Positions 25,440 through 35,015 of a stretch of DNA of 64,000 nucleotides are shown here, one piece after another. The translations under genes were made by a program, and so were the position numbers. The stretch is from Gammaproteobacteria bacterium (lineage in GTDB: Bacteria > Pseudomonadota > Gammaproteobacteria > Xanthomonadales > Wenzhouxiangellaceae), in the NCBI GenBank assembly GCA_003565625.1, contig PXBD01000005.1:1-64000 (forward strand), read 5' to 3'. The notes under the pieces are model-generated. The model was not told the DNA's origin. It did not search any database and saw only the letters and a list, made by a program, of their open reading frames with translations. Position 1 is the stretch's first letter. The number at the start of each line of letters is the position of its first letter.

Positions 25440-26507
25440 TCAGTCCGTGCTCAGCCCGGACCATTGCCGCAGCAGCGGCAGCAGAATCGAGACAAGCTGG
25501 GCCGGGCGTTCGGACAGCCGTCCGGCCGGCAAGTGCGTTTCGAGATGCGCGAGGCGGTCGCGCTCGACGCTGTGCCAGCTCTCTCCGGCCGGGAAACCAG
25601 GACCGATGGCGGTCTGTTGATACCCGTCCTGATCGCCCAGGGTCCAGTTGGTCGCCTCGAAGTTGACGACCGGAATGCCGGCCTCATCAAACGCCATCTG
25701 GTCCGAGCAGCAACCCGTCCCGGCGGGGTAGTCCGCATTCAGGCCGGGGTTGGTGCGCAGCTCGATACCAAGCTGGGCAGCGATCTCCCGGGCCTGCTCG
25801 CGGGCAGCACCTGCGGCCCGATCAGCCGCATACGTTGCCGGCCCGGCATGGACGTAGAGCGAATCGCCGGTGATGATGCTGTCGATATTGATCATCAGCA
25901 CGACACGGTCGCGCTCCGGTTCTTCCATGGCAGACACCGCGTGGCGCGCACCGAGCAGCCCGACTTCCTCGGAACCGAAGGCGAAAAAGCGGATGGTGTG
26001 CTCGGGCTCGGTGCCGGCCAGGCGCGCGGCCAGTTCCAGGATCACCCCGATCCCGGAGGCGTTGTCGTCCACACCCTGCAGTTGCGGCCCTCCGATCCCG
26101 GCCTCGGCCTGGGCTTCGGTCCGGGCCACGGCGGTGTCGTAGTGGGCCCCGATGATGACCAGTCGGTCGCTACGGCCCGGCAGTTCGGCGACCACGTTGA
26201 CCGACAGCGCGTCGCGTTCATCGTCGGCCTGCCCGCCCAGCGGATGAAAACTGTAGCGGACCGGAAACTCCTGCAGCTTCGGGGTATAACCGAATTCGGT
26301 CAGCCGGCCTGCCAGGTAGCGCGCGGCCGCGCGCTCCTGTTCGCTGCCCGACATCCGTCCCGGGAAACGCTCGGCCAGGGTTCGCATTTCACGCTCGGCC
26401 AGTGCCCCCTTGACCTCCAGCCCGTCTGCCGACGCCCCGGCGGCGAGACCCAGCAGCAGAGCAACGCCGAGCATGGATGGCAACCATTGACTCTTCAAGC
26501 TGGGCAT
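25440..26507 (-). CDS. Secreted M28 aminopeptidase, Iap-like
   Basis: This 355-residue product has a signal peptide (residues 1-28, ending near GASA). The zinc ligands of family M28 are visible: GAHYDTA, DDNASGIG, EEVGLLGA, INIDS and a late histidine in ESWHSVERD. The GTGCCSDQMAF segment matches the Iap (alkaline phosphatase isozyme conversion) branch. It should remove N-terminal residues from peptides in the periplasm. The start at 26507 has GAGG upstream; the tracked one is 14 codons earlier. Confidence 0.88.
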   Translation of the reverse strand: MPSLKSQWLPSMLGVALLLGLAAGASADGLEVKGALAEREMRTLAERFPGRMSGSEQERAAARYLAGRLTEFGYTPKLQEFPVRYSFHPLGGQADDERDALSVNVVAELPGRSDRLVIIGAHYDTAVARTEAQAEAGIGGPQLQGVDDNASGIGVILELAARLAGTEPEHTIRFFAFGSEEVGLLGARHAVSAMEEPERDRVVLMINIDSIITGDSLYVHAGPATYAADRAAGAAREQAREIAAQLGIELRTNPGLNADYPAGTGCCSDQMAFDEAGIPVVNFEATNWTLGDQDGYQQTAIGPGFPAGESWHSVERDRLAHLETHLPAGRLSERPAQLVSILLPLLRQWSGLSTD

Positions 26508-26567
26508 GACGGCATTCCTCAAGACGGCGGGTGATTCACATTCTGCCACGGTAGCGGTGCGCCTCGA

Positions 26568-27869
26568 TCAATTGTTCTGCTCGCGCCTGCGCAGGCGCGC
26601 CAGCACCACGAAGGTGATCGCACCCCCCAGCGTCAGGGCAAACGGAAACAACAACACCCAACGCCCCAACCCGGCCTGCCAGGACTCGAGCCACTGATAC
26701 ACCAGCACCCCGGCCAGCGGCGCCAGCAGCCCACGGATTCCGGTCAGGGTGACATGAATCCCCATGTATAGGGTCGACTGATCGTCGCTGGCAAAATCGT
26801 TGTGGCCCAGGTTCCAGCCCAGCTTGCCCCCGGCAAACGCCGCCCCGAGCGCCAGCGAACCGACCCAGAACAACCAGGTCTGGGCAGCGACAGCGGCGAG
26901 CGTGAACAGACCCAGCGCGAGGACGAAAGTCCAAGCCTGGCGCGCCCGATAATCGAGGATGTGGACCGCGTCGAGGCGGCGCGCCCAGATCGGGGTAAAC
27001 ACCGCCAGGGTCAGCAGCGGCAGCGTAGTCGTGATCATCACCTGGCTGAAACGGCCGAAGCCGAACTGGTCGGTCAGCAGGATGACCAGCAGGGCGATGA
27101 CCATCAGGTTGCCGCTGCCGAAGGCGAACATGGTCAGCATGTAGCGTCGGTACCAGCGGTCGCTGGCCAGGATCTGCAGACTGGCCCGGAACTGGCCACC
27201 CCGGCGGTCGGCGCGCTGGCTCAGTTCCTGGCGGCGCAGCTGGCCACCATGCCGGATCCGGACCTGGCGGTAGCGGCGCGCCGCCACGAGCCCGAGCACG
27301 CCGGCCAGCGGAAACAACACCCGCCAGGCATCCGGCCACCACGCCATCAACGCGCCGATCAAGCCGGCGGTCAAGGCGATGATCAGCGAGTAGATCACGG
27401 TGATCCGGCCGGTGATCTGGCCGCGCACGTGGCGCGGGAAATTGGCCCGCCAGATCGCCGCCCGCAAGGTGATGACGCCGGCCCAGCACAGCCGGCTGGC
27501 CAGCATGGCCGCGGTCACCAGAACCAGTCCGACCGCGCTCACCGGCACCAGTGCTATGACAATCAGAAACAGCGCGGTAAGACCTTTCAGCGCCGCTACC
27601 CAGGCCGTTCGGTCACCGCCTTCGGCCAGCCCGGAGATCCACAGCGAGGCGATGTTGGCAAAGGCTGGCGCGCCGGCCACCAGGGCTACGGCCAGATTGA
27701 CCCAGACCGGATCGGCGACACCGTCGAACTGGGTCTTGACAATGACCCCGACCAGCCCGCCCTCCAGCGCGCCCAGGGCCACGGCCATGGCCGCGTTGGC
27801 GCTGACCTCGCGCGGCATCAGGGTGCGGGCAACGAAAGGCAGCGGAGCGGTTTTGGCGGTGGGCGACAT
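26568..27869 (-). CDS. MFS-type membrane transporter
   Basis: This 433-residue protein has about 12 spans in two halves with a central basic loop (RRYRQVRIRHGG, RRQELSQRADRR). The segment HVRGQITGRITVIYS between spans 4 and 5 is typical for major facilitator proteins without a known substrate. The start at 27869 was taken because the tracked 29-residue extension is not membrane- or signal-like. It is divergent from the thioesterase gene. Confidence 0.8.
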   Translation of the reverse strand: MSPTAKTAPLPFVARTLMPREVSANAAMAVALGALEGGLVGVIVKTQFDGVADPVWVNLAVALVAGAPAFANIASLWISGLAEGGDRTAWVAALKGLTALFLIVIALVPVSAVGLVLVTAAMLASRLCWAGVITLRAAIWRANFPRHVRGQITGRITVIYSLIIALTAGLIGALMAWWPDAWRVLFPLAGVLGLVAARRYRQVRIRHGGQLRRQELSQRADRRGGQFRASLQILASDRWYRRYMLTMFAFGSGNLMVIALLVILLTDQFGFGRFSQVMITTTLPLLTLAVFTPIWARRLDAVHILDYRARQAWTFVLALGLFTLAAVAAQTWLFWVGSLALGAAFAGGKLGWNLGHNDFASDDQSTLYMGIHVTLTGIRGLLAPLAGVLVYQWLESWQAGLGRWVLLFPFALTLGGAITFVVLARLRRREQNN

Positions 27870-27940
27870 GGCGCTGGATTGTACGTTGCCGGCGTGCGCG
27901 CCGTGACCCGGCCAGGCCCGGCTCGCGCTACCATTTAAGG

Positions 27941-28417
27941 ATGACCGGTTCGGCAACCATTGATTTTGCGGCAGAACGCCAGTGGCTGGAATCTTTGCTG
28001 CGCACCACCATCCCGATGGCCGCGCACATGGAGTTGACCATCGGCCGGCTTGACGAGGACGGCATCCGGCTTGATTTTCCGCTTCCGCCCAGCGTCAACG
28101 ACAAGGGCACGGCCTTTGGCGGTGCGCTCGCCAGCGCCATGATCCTGGCCGGCTGGTCGCTGCCGCGGCTGCTGCTGCGACGCGGCGGGATACCGGCAGA
28201 GCTGGTCATCGGTCGCTGCGAACTGCGCTACGTCCGTCCGGTATCCGGGCCCTACGTGGCCGAGTGCGCCTGGCCTGACCAGCCCGTCCAGCAAGATTTC
28301 CTGACCGATACCGACGCGCTCGGCAAGGGTCGGCTGGACCTGAGCGTGCGCGTGCTGGCAGACAACGAGGTGGCAGCTTCGCTGCAGGCCCGCTATGCTG
28401 CGCTTATCACTCGTTAA
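27941..28417 (+). CDS. Thioesterase-like protein (YiiD C-terminal type)
   Basis: This 158-residue hot-dog-fold protein resembles the YiiD C-terminal thioesterase domain: IPMAAHMELTIGRLDEDG, PPSVNDKGTAFGGALAS, and the central GWSLPRL helix. It probably hydrolyses acyl thioesters. It starts shortly downstream of the divergent MFS gene and is 16 bases ahead of a lipoprotein gene. Confidence 0.8.
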   Translation: MTGSATIDFAAERQWLESLLRTTIPMAAHMELTIGRLDEDGIRLDFPLPPSVNDKGTAFGGALASAMILAGWSLPRLLLRRGGIPAELVIGRCELRYVRPVSGPYVAECAWPDQPVQQDFLTDTDALGKGRLDLSVRVLADNEVAASLQARYAALITR

Positions 28418-28433
28418 TGGAAAAATCCGCCCG

Positions 28434-28853
28434 ATGCGCCCATTCGCAACCACTCTGGCCCTGGTCATCCTGACCAGTGTGCTGCTCGGCGCCTGCGCCG
28501 GCGGCTCGGTGCAGAACGAACGAACCGAAACTCTGGATACCTGGGAAAGCCTGGTGCGCTGGAGCCAGTTTGATGCCCTGGTCGATTTCATTCATCCCGA
28601 CTACCTCGCCACCAATCCGGTCACGGGGCTGGATGTCGAGCGTCTGCACCAGTTTCGGGTCACCGAGTACCGCATCCGCCAGGTGCTGGTCGAACCCGAT
28701 GGCCAAAGCCTGGAACGGATCGCCCGCATCCGTCTGTATCATGTCCACAGCGCGCGCGAACGGGTGGTGGATCATCGCGAGGACTGGCGCTACGATGAAG
28801 ACCTCGGGCGCTGGATGCTGCACGCCGGGCTGCCCGACCCGCGCCAGCGCTAG
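28434..28853 (+). CDS. Small lipoprotein
   Basis: The product is 139 residues long, with a signal peptide and lipobox LGAC (cysteine near residue 21). The mature part is a small alpha/beta domain with many charged residues (DTWESLVRWSQFDAL, LHQFRVTEYRIRQV, HREDWRYDEDLGRW). It looks like an NTF2-like or SnoaL-like fold by pattern, not by clear motif. The ATG at 28434 is used; the tracked frame starts inside the thioesterase gene. Confidence 0.7.
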   Translation: MRPFATTLALVILTSVLLGACAGGSVQNERTETLDTWESLVRWSQFDALVDFIHPDYLATNPVTGLDVERLHQFRVTEYRIRQVLVEPDGQSLERIARIRLYHVHSARERVVDHREDWRYDEDLGRWMLHAGLPDPRQR

Positions 28854-28891
28854 TCCTGGCGCCAGTTTTTCAACTTCCAGGGAGCCCCGTC

Positions 28892-29578
28892 ATGCGCACC
28901 ATCGCCGTCATCAACGCCAAGGGTGGCTGCGGCAAGACCACCATCGCCACATCGCTGGCCTCCGCCCTGGCCTGGGAAGCCCACGTCGTCGCCCTGGCCG
29001 ACATGGACCCGCAGCGCTCGAGCAGCGACTGGCTGGGCCAGCGCCCCGCCAGCGCACCGCCGATTGCGCCGGTCACCGAGGCCCACAGCCAGCCTCCGTC
29101 GGATACCGATACCCTGATTCTCGACACCCCGGCCGGCCTGTCGGGCAGCGAACTCGAGCAGATCATTCGCCGCTCTCAGACCGTGCTCGTGCCGGTCTTG
29201 CCTTCGCCGGTGGACATGCGCGCCGCCTGGCGTTTCTTGAGCCACATACAGGAACTCAAACCCGTCCGATCGGGCCAGACGGCGGTCGGGCTGGTGGCCA
29301 ACCGGGTTCGGCCCAACACCATCATTTACCGCGAGCTGACCGGTTTTCTGGACGGCTTCCGGGTCCCCGTTATTGGCCGGCTGCGCGACACCATGAACTA
29401 CGTGCGCGCCTTCGACAAAGGCCTGGCCGTGGCCGACCTGCCGCCCTACCTGGCCTGGCCGGACTGGGAAGAATGGGAAACCGTTCTGGCCTGGATTCGC
29501 AGTGGCCAGTCGCAGGGCCGCGCCGGTGCGCCCGGCGGCCTGCTGGCTGCGGCCATGCAACGCCTGACCGGGGGTTGA
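28892..29578 (+). CDS. ParA-family ATPase, orphan
   Basis: This 228-residue protein has the deviant Walker A NAKGGCGKTTIATSLAS at the N-terminus, a Walker A' aspartate in LADMDPQRSS, and a Walker B-like LILDTPAGLSG. It belongs to the ParA/MinD group that positions plasmids, chromosomes or membrane complexes. No parB, parS or cargo gene adjoins it; the next gene is modE. The small size matches ParA-like cargo-positioning proteins such as ParC/PpfA, but no cargo can be assigned. Confidence 0.85.
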   Translation: MRTIAVINAKGGCGKTTIATSLASALAWEAHVVALADMDPQRSSSDWLGQRPASAPPIAPVTEAHSQPPSDTDTLILDTPAGLSGSELEQIIRRSQTVLVPVLPSPVDMRAAWRFLSHIQELKPVRSGQTAVGLVANRVRPNTIIYRELTGFLDGFRVPVIGRLRDTMNYVRAFDKGLAVADLPPYLAWPDWEEWETVLAWIRSGQSQGRAGAPGGLLAAAMQRLTGG

Positions 29579-29672
29579 CCCGAAGCTGCCCCAAGCCGCG
29601 CCGGGCAGCAAAAATTAAGGGCAATGTCGGGCTTGGTCGGCTTGACCGAAATCAACCTTTACCAGGGCAAAG

Positions 29673-29696
29673 CGTTATATATTTCAGAATATAACG
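29673..29696. promoter_or_regulatory. ModE operator
   Basis: CGTTATAT-ATTTCAGA-ATATAACG is a perfect 8-base inverted repeat with an 8-base spacer, matching the known ModE consensus (CGnTATAT-N6-8-TATAnCG type). It lies 19 bases before the modE start. In other bacteria molybdate-loaded ModE binds this site to shut off modABC. Here it can control both modE and the modABC genes behind it. Confidence 0.9.
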
Positions 29697-29715
29697 ACTG
29701 GGAGCGTTCCAGAAC

Positions 29716-30519
29716 ATGCTGCAAACCGACCTCGACGGCCGTTTCTGGCTCAACGTCGATGGCCATGCCTTTGCCGGCAGCGGCCGAATCACGCTGCTCG
29801 AGCAGGTCCACGCAACCGGCTCGATCGCTGCAGCCGCGCGCGCCATGGGCATGAGCTACAAGGCGGCCTGGGACGCAATCGACGCCATGAACAACCTGGC
29901 CGAGCAGCCGCTGCTGCTGCGCCAGGCCGGCGGTCGACACGGTGGCGGTACCCGACTGACCGCCCATGGCGAGCGCGTGATCCAGCAGTATCGTCAGGTC
30001 GAGGCCGCCCATCGGCGCTTCCTGAACGAACTGGCCGAGACCAGCGGCGAGCTGGGCGACCCCTGGGCCCTGATGAGAAGCCTTTCCATGAACACTTCGG
30101 CACGCAATCACCTGCTCGGCAAGGTCAGCGAACTGCGCCGCGGGACGGTCAACGACGAAGCGGTGATCGACATCGGCCAGGGCCTGCAAATGCGCGGCAC
30201 CCTGACCCGCGAGTCCAGCCACGCGCTGGGCCTGGATCGGCCCGGACGCCCGGTCCACCTGCTTATCAAGGCCCCTTTCGTGATGCTGGCAGAACCGGTT
30301 GGAGACGCGAACTATTCGGCCAGCAACCGCTTCCCGGGCACCGTCACAGACCATCTCCACGGCGCGGTCCAGTCCGAGGTCCGGGTCGAGATCGGACATG
30401 GCCGCACCCTGACCGCCATGGTGCCGCGCGAAATCGCCGAGCAGGCCTGGCTGGCCCCGGGCCAGGCGGTAACGGCGCTGATCAACCCGGCCCACATCGT
30501 GCTGGCGACCAGCGATTGA
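29716..30519 (+). CDS. modE: Molybdate-responsive regulator ModE
   Basis: This 267-residue protein has an N-terminal winged helix (GSGRITLLEQVHATGSIAAAARAMGMSYKAAWD, GGRHGGGTRLT) with two C-terminal TOBE/Mop domains near residues 130-265 that bind molybdate. Length equals E. coli ModE. The gene carries its own operator upstream, so it is autoregulated, and modABC follow on the same strand. Confidence 0.93.
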   Translation: MLQTDLDGRFWLNVDGHAFAGSGRITLLEQVHATGSIAAAARAMGMSYKAAWDAIDAMNNLAEQPLLLRQAGGRHGGGTRLTAHGERVIQQYRQVEAAHRRFLNELAETSGELGDPWALMRSLSMNTSARNHLLGKVSELRRGTVNDEAVIDIGQGLQMRGTLTRESSHALGLDRPGRPVHLLIKAPFVMLAEPVGDANYSASNRFPGTVTDHLHGAVQSEVRVEIGHGRTLTAMVPREIAEQAWLAPGQAVTALINPAHIVLATSD

Positions 30520-30551
30520 ACGCCCCGACGCGCGCTTGAGGATCCAAACCC

Positions 30552-31328
30552 ATGAGCTCCTGGTTTCACATGATCGCACTGGCCGCATGGCTGCTCATCC
30601 TGCCACCGGTTGGTCACGCTGAATCCTTCACCATCGCCGCTGCCGCCGACCTGCGCTTTGCGCTCGATGAGATTGTCGAACGCTATCGCGAGAAACACCC
30701 GGAGCAGCAGGTCCGGGTCATTTACGGCTCGTCGGGAAAGATGACCACCCAGATCATCAACGGCGCGCCGTATGACCTGTTCTTTTCGGCCGACATCGCG
30801 TTTCCCGAACGCCTGCAGGCCGCCGGCATGACCACCACCGACCCGGCCGTCTACGCCATCGGCCGCATCGTCCTTTGGAGCAATACCCTGGATGCCTCCA
30901 AACTGGACCTGGAAGACCTGGCCCGCGACCCGCGCATCCGGCGGATCGCCATCGCCCAGCCGGCCCACGCGCCCTACGGCTTGCGCGCCCAGGAAGCCCT
31001 GCAGTCGGTCGGTGCCTGGGAAGCAGTCCAGCCCCGGCTGGTGTTCGGGGAGAACATCGCCCACGCCGCGCAGATGGTGGAATCGGGCGCGGCCGATGTC
31101 GGCATCATCGCGCTGTCGCTGGCCCGCTTTCCGGAACTGGCCCGGCACCCGTATCACCTCGTGGACGAATCCCTGCATAATCCGCTGACCCAGGGTTTCG
31201 TGGTCACCCGGCGCGCCGCGGATCATCCCGGTGTGCTGGCTTTTGCTGATTTCATGGCCAGCGCGACCGCCCATGCCATCATGCAGCGCTTCGGCTTCGT
31301 CATGCCGCAGCCAGCTGCCCCGAACTGA
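30552..31328 (+). CDS. modA: Molybdate ABC transporter, periplasmic binding protein
   Basis: This 258-residue protein has a signal peptide (cleavage near GHAES). The ModA landmarks are AAAADLRFALDEI, YGSSGKMTTQI, and PYDLFFSADIAFPERL, which line the oxyanion pocket. It binds molybdate or tungstate in the periplasm. It is followed by modB after 12 bases. Confidence 0.92.
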   Translation: MSSWFHMIALAAWLLILPPVGHAESFTIAAAADLRFALDEIVERYREKHPEQQVRVIYGSSGKMTTQIINGAPYDLFFSADIAFPERLQAAGMTTTDPAVYAIGRIVLWSNTLDASKLDLEDLARDPRIRRIAIAQPAHAPYGLRAQEALQSVGAWEAVQPRLVFGENIAHAAQMVESGAADVGIIALSLARFPELARHPYHLVDESLHNPLTQGFVVTRRAADHPGVLAFADFMASATAHAIMQRFGFVMPQPAAPN

Positions 31329-31340
31329 GCGAGGGTCGAA

Positions 31341-32027
31341 ATGTTTGGTCTCAGCCCGGCAGACTGGCAGGCGATTGAAGTCACCCTGCGCCTGTGCTTC
31401 TACACCACGGTGATCCTGCTGATCATCGCCACGCCGATCGCGTGGTGGCTGGCCGGCGGGCGCTCGCCGGCGCGGGTGGCGGTTCAGGCTGTTGTCGCCC
31501 TGCCGCTGGTCCTGCCGCCGACGGTGCTGGGGTTTTACCTGCTCATCGTCCTGGGCCCGCGCGGCTTCATCGGCGGCACCCTGGAAAACCTGGGCCTGCA
31601 GCACCTGGCGTTCAGCTTCGAGGGAATTCTGATCGCCTCGGTGATTTACTCGATGCCGTTTGCCGTCCAGCCGCTGACCGAAGCCTTCAACAACCTCGGC
31701 CGGCGCCCGGCCGAAGTGGCCGGCAGCCTGGGCGCCGGAATCATCGACCGGTTCTTCACCGTGATTCTCCCGCTGACCAAGGGCGGCTTCGTGGTCGCAG
31801 CCACCCTCACCTTTGCCCACACCCTGGGCGAGTTCGGCGTCATTCTAATGCTCGGCGGCAGCATTCCCGGCGAAACCAAGGTGCTCTCGGTTCTGATCTA
31901 CGACCACGCCGAGGCAATGAACTACCAAGCCGCCCATCGCCTGTCGTTCATGCTGCTGGTGTTTTCCTTCATCACCCTGTTCCTGGTCTACAGCTTCACC
32001 CGCCGTTTCGAGGTCGCCAAGGTATGA
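31341..32027 (+). CDS. modB: Molybdate ABC transporter, permease
   Basis: This 228-residue inner-membrane permease has five or six spans. It has the binding-protein-dependent permease motif around LGRRPAEVAGSLGAG and the LPLVLPPTVLGFYLL segment. The stop overlaps the modC start (ATGA). Confidence 0.92.
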   Translation: MFGLSPADWQAIEVTLRLCFYTTVILLIIATPIAWWLAGGRSPARVAVQAVVALPLVLPPTVLGFYLLIVLGPRGFIGGTLENLGLQHLAFSFEGILIASVIYSMPFAVQPLTEAFNNLGRRPAEVAGSLGAGIIDRFFTVILPLTKGGFVVAATLTFAHTLGEFGVILMLGGSIPGETKVLSVLIYDHAEAMNYQAAHRLSFMLLVFSFITLFLVYSFTRRFEVAKV

Positions 32028-33094
32028 CGTTGGCGGTGCGCGCCCGGTGGCGTCGCGGGGCGGATTTCACCCTTGATGTGGATCTGGAGCTGGCGCCTTC
32101 CGGCGTCACCGCGCTGTTCGGACGATCCGGCTGCGGCAAGACCAGCCTGCTGCGCATCATTGCCGGGCTGGAGCGCACCAGCGATGCCGAAGTGCGCTTT
32201 CGCGGGCAACGCTGGCAGGAAGGCCGGCATTTTCTTCCGCTCCACCGCCGCCGTGTCGGCCTGGTCTTCCAGGAACACAGTCTGCTCGCGCATCTGTCGG
32301 TGCGCGGCAACCTGTTGTACGGCTACCGCCGCACCCCGGCTCGCCAACGGCGCCACCACCCGGATGCAGTGACCGTAATACTCGGTATCAACGGGCTGCT
32401 GGATCGCCGCATCGATCAGCTTTCCGGCGGCCAGCGACAGCGTGTCTCGCTGGGCCGGGCCCTGCTGAGCAGCCCGCAGTTGCTGCTGCTCGATGAACCC
32501 ATGTCAGCGCTCGATACCCAGACCCGACGGGAGATTTTGCCGTTTTTCAGCGATCTGGCCGCCCACGCCGATGTCCCGATCGTGCTCGTGACCCACTCCC
32601 CGGACGAGGTGCAACGGCTCGCCGATCACGTTGTGTTCATGGACGACGGTCGGATCGAATGCGTCGAATCACTGAAAGACACCCTGGCCCGACCGGACTC
32701 GCCCCTGTTCGGCAACAGCGGCCCGGCCTCGGTACTCGAAGGCCGGCTGCTTGCAGGCAGCGGCGACGGACTGACCCGGTTCGGCAATGACAGGATCGAG
32801 TTGTTCCTGCAGACCAGTCAGCCACCACCGGCCGGGACTTCGCGACTCAGCATCCAGAGCAGCGATGTCGCCATTTCGACCCACCGACTGGCAGGAATCA
32901 GCGTCCTTAACCAGCTGGAAATGACCATCCGGCAGCTGGATCGCCTGCGGCCCGGGCGCGTGCTCGTGACCGGAAACCTCGCCGACGGACAAGCCTTGAG
33001 CGCGGAAATCACGGAACATTCCGCCGCCAGGCTGGGGCTGGAACACGGCCAGCGGTGTTATGCCCTGATCAAGTCGGTCGCGTTACTCGACTGA
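32024..33094 (+). CDS. modC: Molybdate ABC transporter, ATPase
   Basis: This 356-residue ATPase has Walker A GRSGCGKTSL, Q-loop VFQEHSLLAHLSV, signature LSGGQRQRVSLGRALL, Walker B LLLLDEPMSAL and H-loop VTHS. The C-terminal third is a TOBE/Mop domain that senses molybdate and regulates the transporter. The true start is the ATG at 32024; the tracked frame opens 210 codons earlier inside modB. Its 3' end overlaps folK tail-to-tail by 26 bases. Confidence 0.93.
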   Translation: MTLAVRARWRRGADFTLDVDLELAPSGVTALFGRSGCGKTSLLRIIAGLERTSDAEVRFRGQRWQEGRHFLPLHRRRVGLVFQEHSLLAHLSVRGNLLYGYRRTPARQRRHHPDAVTVILGINGLLDRRIDQLSGGQRQRVSLGRALLSSPQLLLLDEPMSALDTQTRREILPFFSDLAAHADVPIVLVTHSPDEVQRLADHVVFMDDGRIECVESLKDTLARPDSPLFGNSGPASVLEGRLLAGSGDGLTRFGNDRIELFLQTSQPPPAGTSRLSIQSSDVAISTHRLAGISVLNQLEMTIRQLDRLRPGRVLVTGNLADGQALSAEITEHSAARLGLEHGQRCYALIKSVALLD

Positions 33095-33590
33095 GATCGC
33101 AGGCAGCGGCCCGGACACCATCGAGCTCCTCTTCTGACAGGCCGTCGAGCAGTTCCTCGACCCGACCACGACCGGGCACGATCAGCGTCGGCGCCAGATC
33201 AGCCAGCGGCACCAGCACGAAGGCACGCTCGTGCATCCGCGGATGGGGCAGGGTCAATTCGGCCTCGTCGACGACCCGATCACCGAACAACAGGAGATCG
33301 AGGTCGATTGCGCGCGGCCCCCAACGCGCTTGATCGCGCCGCCGTCCCAGGCCGGACTCAATCGCCAGAAGCGTGCGCAGCAGGGCCAGCGGCTCCTGCC
33401 CGGTCTCGACCAGCGCCACGGCATTGAGAAATTCCGGCTGATCCGGCAGGCCCCAGGGTTGGGTCCAGTACGCAGGAGAGACAGCGCGCAAGGTGGTCAT
33501 CGGTAGCGCCTGCAAAGCAGCCAGCGCCATGGGCAAAGTCCGGTCCGGCTGCCCCAGATTGGCGCCGAGGCCAATCCAGGCCCGGCTCAC
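33069..33590 (-). CDS. folK: HPPK: 2-amino-4-hydroxy-6-hydroxymethyldihydropteridine pyrophosphokinase
   Basis: This 173-residue folate-pathway enzyme transfers pyrophosphate from ATP to the pterin. It has GLGANLGQP, the WGPRAIDLDLLLFGD metal and pterin box and LPHPRMHERAFVL. The start is GTG overlapping the pcnB stop (GTGA). The same pcnB-folK pairing is found in E. coli. Confidence 0.93.
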   Translation of the reverse strand: MSRAWIGLGANLGQPDRTLPMALAALQALPMTTLRAVSPAYWTQPWGLPDQPEFLNAVALVETGQEPLALLRTLLAIESGLGRRRDQARWGPRAIDLDLLLFGDRVVDEAELTLPHPRMHERAFVLVPLADLAPTLIVPGRGRVEELLDGLSEEELDGVRAAACDLSRVTRPT

Positions 33591-34906
33591 GTCGCCCCGG
33601 CGGCTTTGCGGCGGCGCGGTCGGCGACGGCGCCGCTTGACACCATCCTCCCTCGGTGCCGCCTGCACCCGTTTTGCCTGGTCTTCGGGATCAATCTCCTG
33701 CACATCGGTCCACCACTGGGCGAGTTCGGCCAGCTCGGGCTCTTCGTAGACCCGAAGCAGGAGGAAGTCATACGCGGCGCGGAACCTGCGCTCGTTGATC
33801 AGGCGCAGCGCGCGCTTTCCACGGCGCTTGCGAAAGCGCGGCTGCATGAACCAGATTTCCTTGGCGATGGTAGAAAAGCGCCGATGCAGGGCAACCTTGC
33901 GTGCCTGGGCCACGATCGCCTCCTCACCGGCTGCGGCCAGCGCATCCACCGGCGGCATACCCTCCTCCACCATGGCCTCAGCGGCGGCGTGGACCCGGTG
34001 CCAGAGAAAGGCAGCGAACAGGAATCCGGGCGTGACCGGCAAACCTTCGGCCCCCCTCTGGTCGGTGTTGAGAAGCGCATTCTCGACCAGTTTCGGCGGC
34101 TCGGCGGGGTTTTCAAACAAGCCCGGGAACAGCTGCGGCCAGAGCGCCTCGCGCACCAGCGCCTGGTAGGTCGGCCACGCATGACCGGTCATGAACAACT
34201 TCAGAATCTCGTCGAACAGACGCGCCGGCGGGATCCCTTCAAGCAACGGTGCCATGGCCACGATCGGGCCGGCCGTGTCCGGCTCCATGGTCAGGTCGAG
34301 CTTGACCATGAAGCGAACCGCCCGCAGCAGACGAACCGGGTCCTCGCGATAGCGGGTGCGTGGATCACCGATCAGGCGCAGACGGCGCTCACGCACGTCT
34401 TCATATCCGTCGACGTGGTCGCGAATGGTCTCGGTCGCCGGGTCGTACATCAACGCGTTGATGGTGAAATCACGCCGCCAGGCATCTTCGGCTTCGCTGC
34501 CGAATACGTTGTCGCGGGTCAGGCGGCCACGCTCGACAACGCGGCCCTCTTCACCGGAGTCACCGTTGCCGGACCCACGGAAGGTGGCAACCTCGATGAT
34601 TTCCCGGCCGAAACGCACGTGCGCCAGGCGAAAACGACGCCCGATCAGACGAGCGTTGCGAAACAGATCGCGGATCTCGTCCGGCGTGGCGCTGGTGGCG
34701 ACATCGAAATCCTTCGGCCGGACGCCCAGCAGCAGATCGCGTATGCAACCTCCCACCAGGTAGGCCGCAAAACCGGCACCTTGAAGGCGTTCGATGACCT
34801 TGAGCGCGTTGGCGCTGATCAACCGCACCGGGATACCGTGCCGGGCACGCTCGATCGTGGTACAGGCCGAATCGGAATCCGGAGCGGGATGAGGGTGGGT
34901 ATTCAA
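33587..34906 (-). CDS. pcnB: Poly(A) polymerase I
   Basis: This 439-residue enzyme adds 3' poly(A) tails that promote RNA decay. The nucleotidyltransferase head has [22 protein letters not shown] (GG and DxD) and [10 protein letters not shown]. Further on come the [12 protein letters not shown] and [12 protein letters not shown] segments. The C-terminus is a very basic tail ([13 protein letters not shown]), typical for the bacterial poly(A) polymerase branch rather than the CCA-adding branch. It is coupled to folK. Confidence 0.92.
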   Translation of the reverse strand: MNTHPHPAPDSDSACTTIERARHGIPVRLISANALKVIERLQGAGFAAYLVGGCIRDLLLGVRPKDFDVATSATPDEIRDLFRNARLIGRRFRLAHVRFGREIIEVATFRGSGNGDSGEEGRVVERGRLTRDNVFGSEAEDAWRRDFTINALMYDPATETIRDHVDGYEDVRERRLRLIGDPRTRYREDPVRLLRAVRFMVKLDLTMEPDTAGPIVAMAPLLEGIPPARLFDEILKLFMTGHAWPTYQALVREALWPQLFPGLFENPAEPPKLVENALLNTDQRGAEGLPVTPGFLFAAFLWHRVHAAAEAMVEEGMPPVDALAAAGEEAIVAQARKVALHRRFSTIAKEIWFMQPRFRKRRGKRALRLINERRFRAAYDFLLLRVYEEPELAELAQWWTDVQEIDPEDQAKRVQAAPREDGVKRRRRRPRRRKAAGAT

Positions 34907-35015
34907 AGATTTTTGCTACACTTTTCAGCCGGGCAGTTTACCATTATCGCCAATTGACCACTTGGGCCACCCGCATCGCTTCAAAATCGTCCCCCCAATC
35001 GGAATTCCGCAAATC

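Noticed and set aside
31394-33094. 566-residue ABC protein
   Set aside because: The first 210 codons are modB read in another frame; modC starts at 32024.
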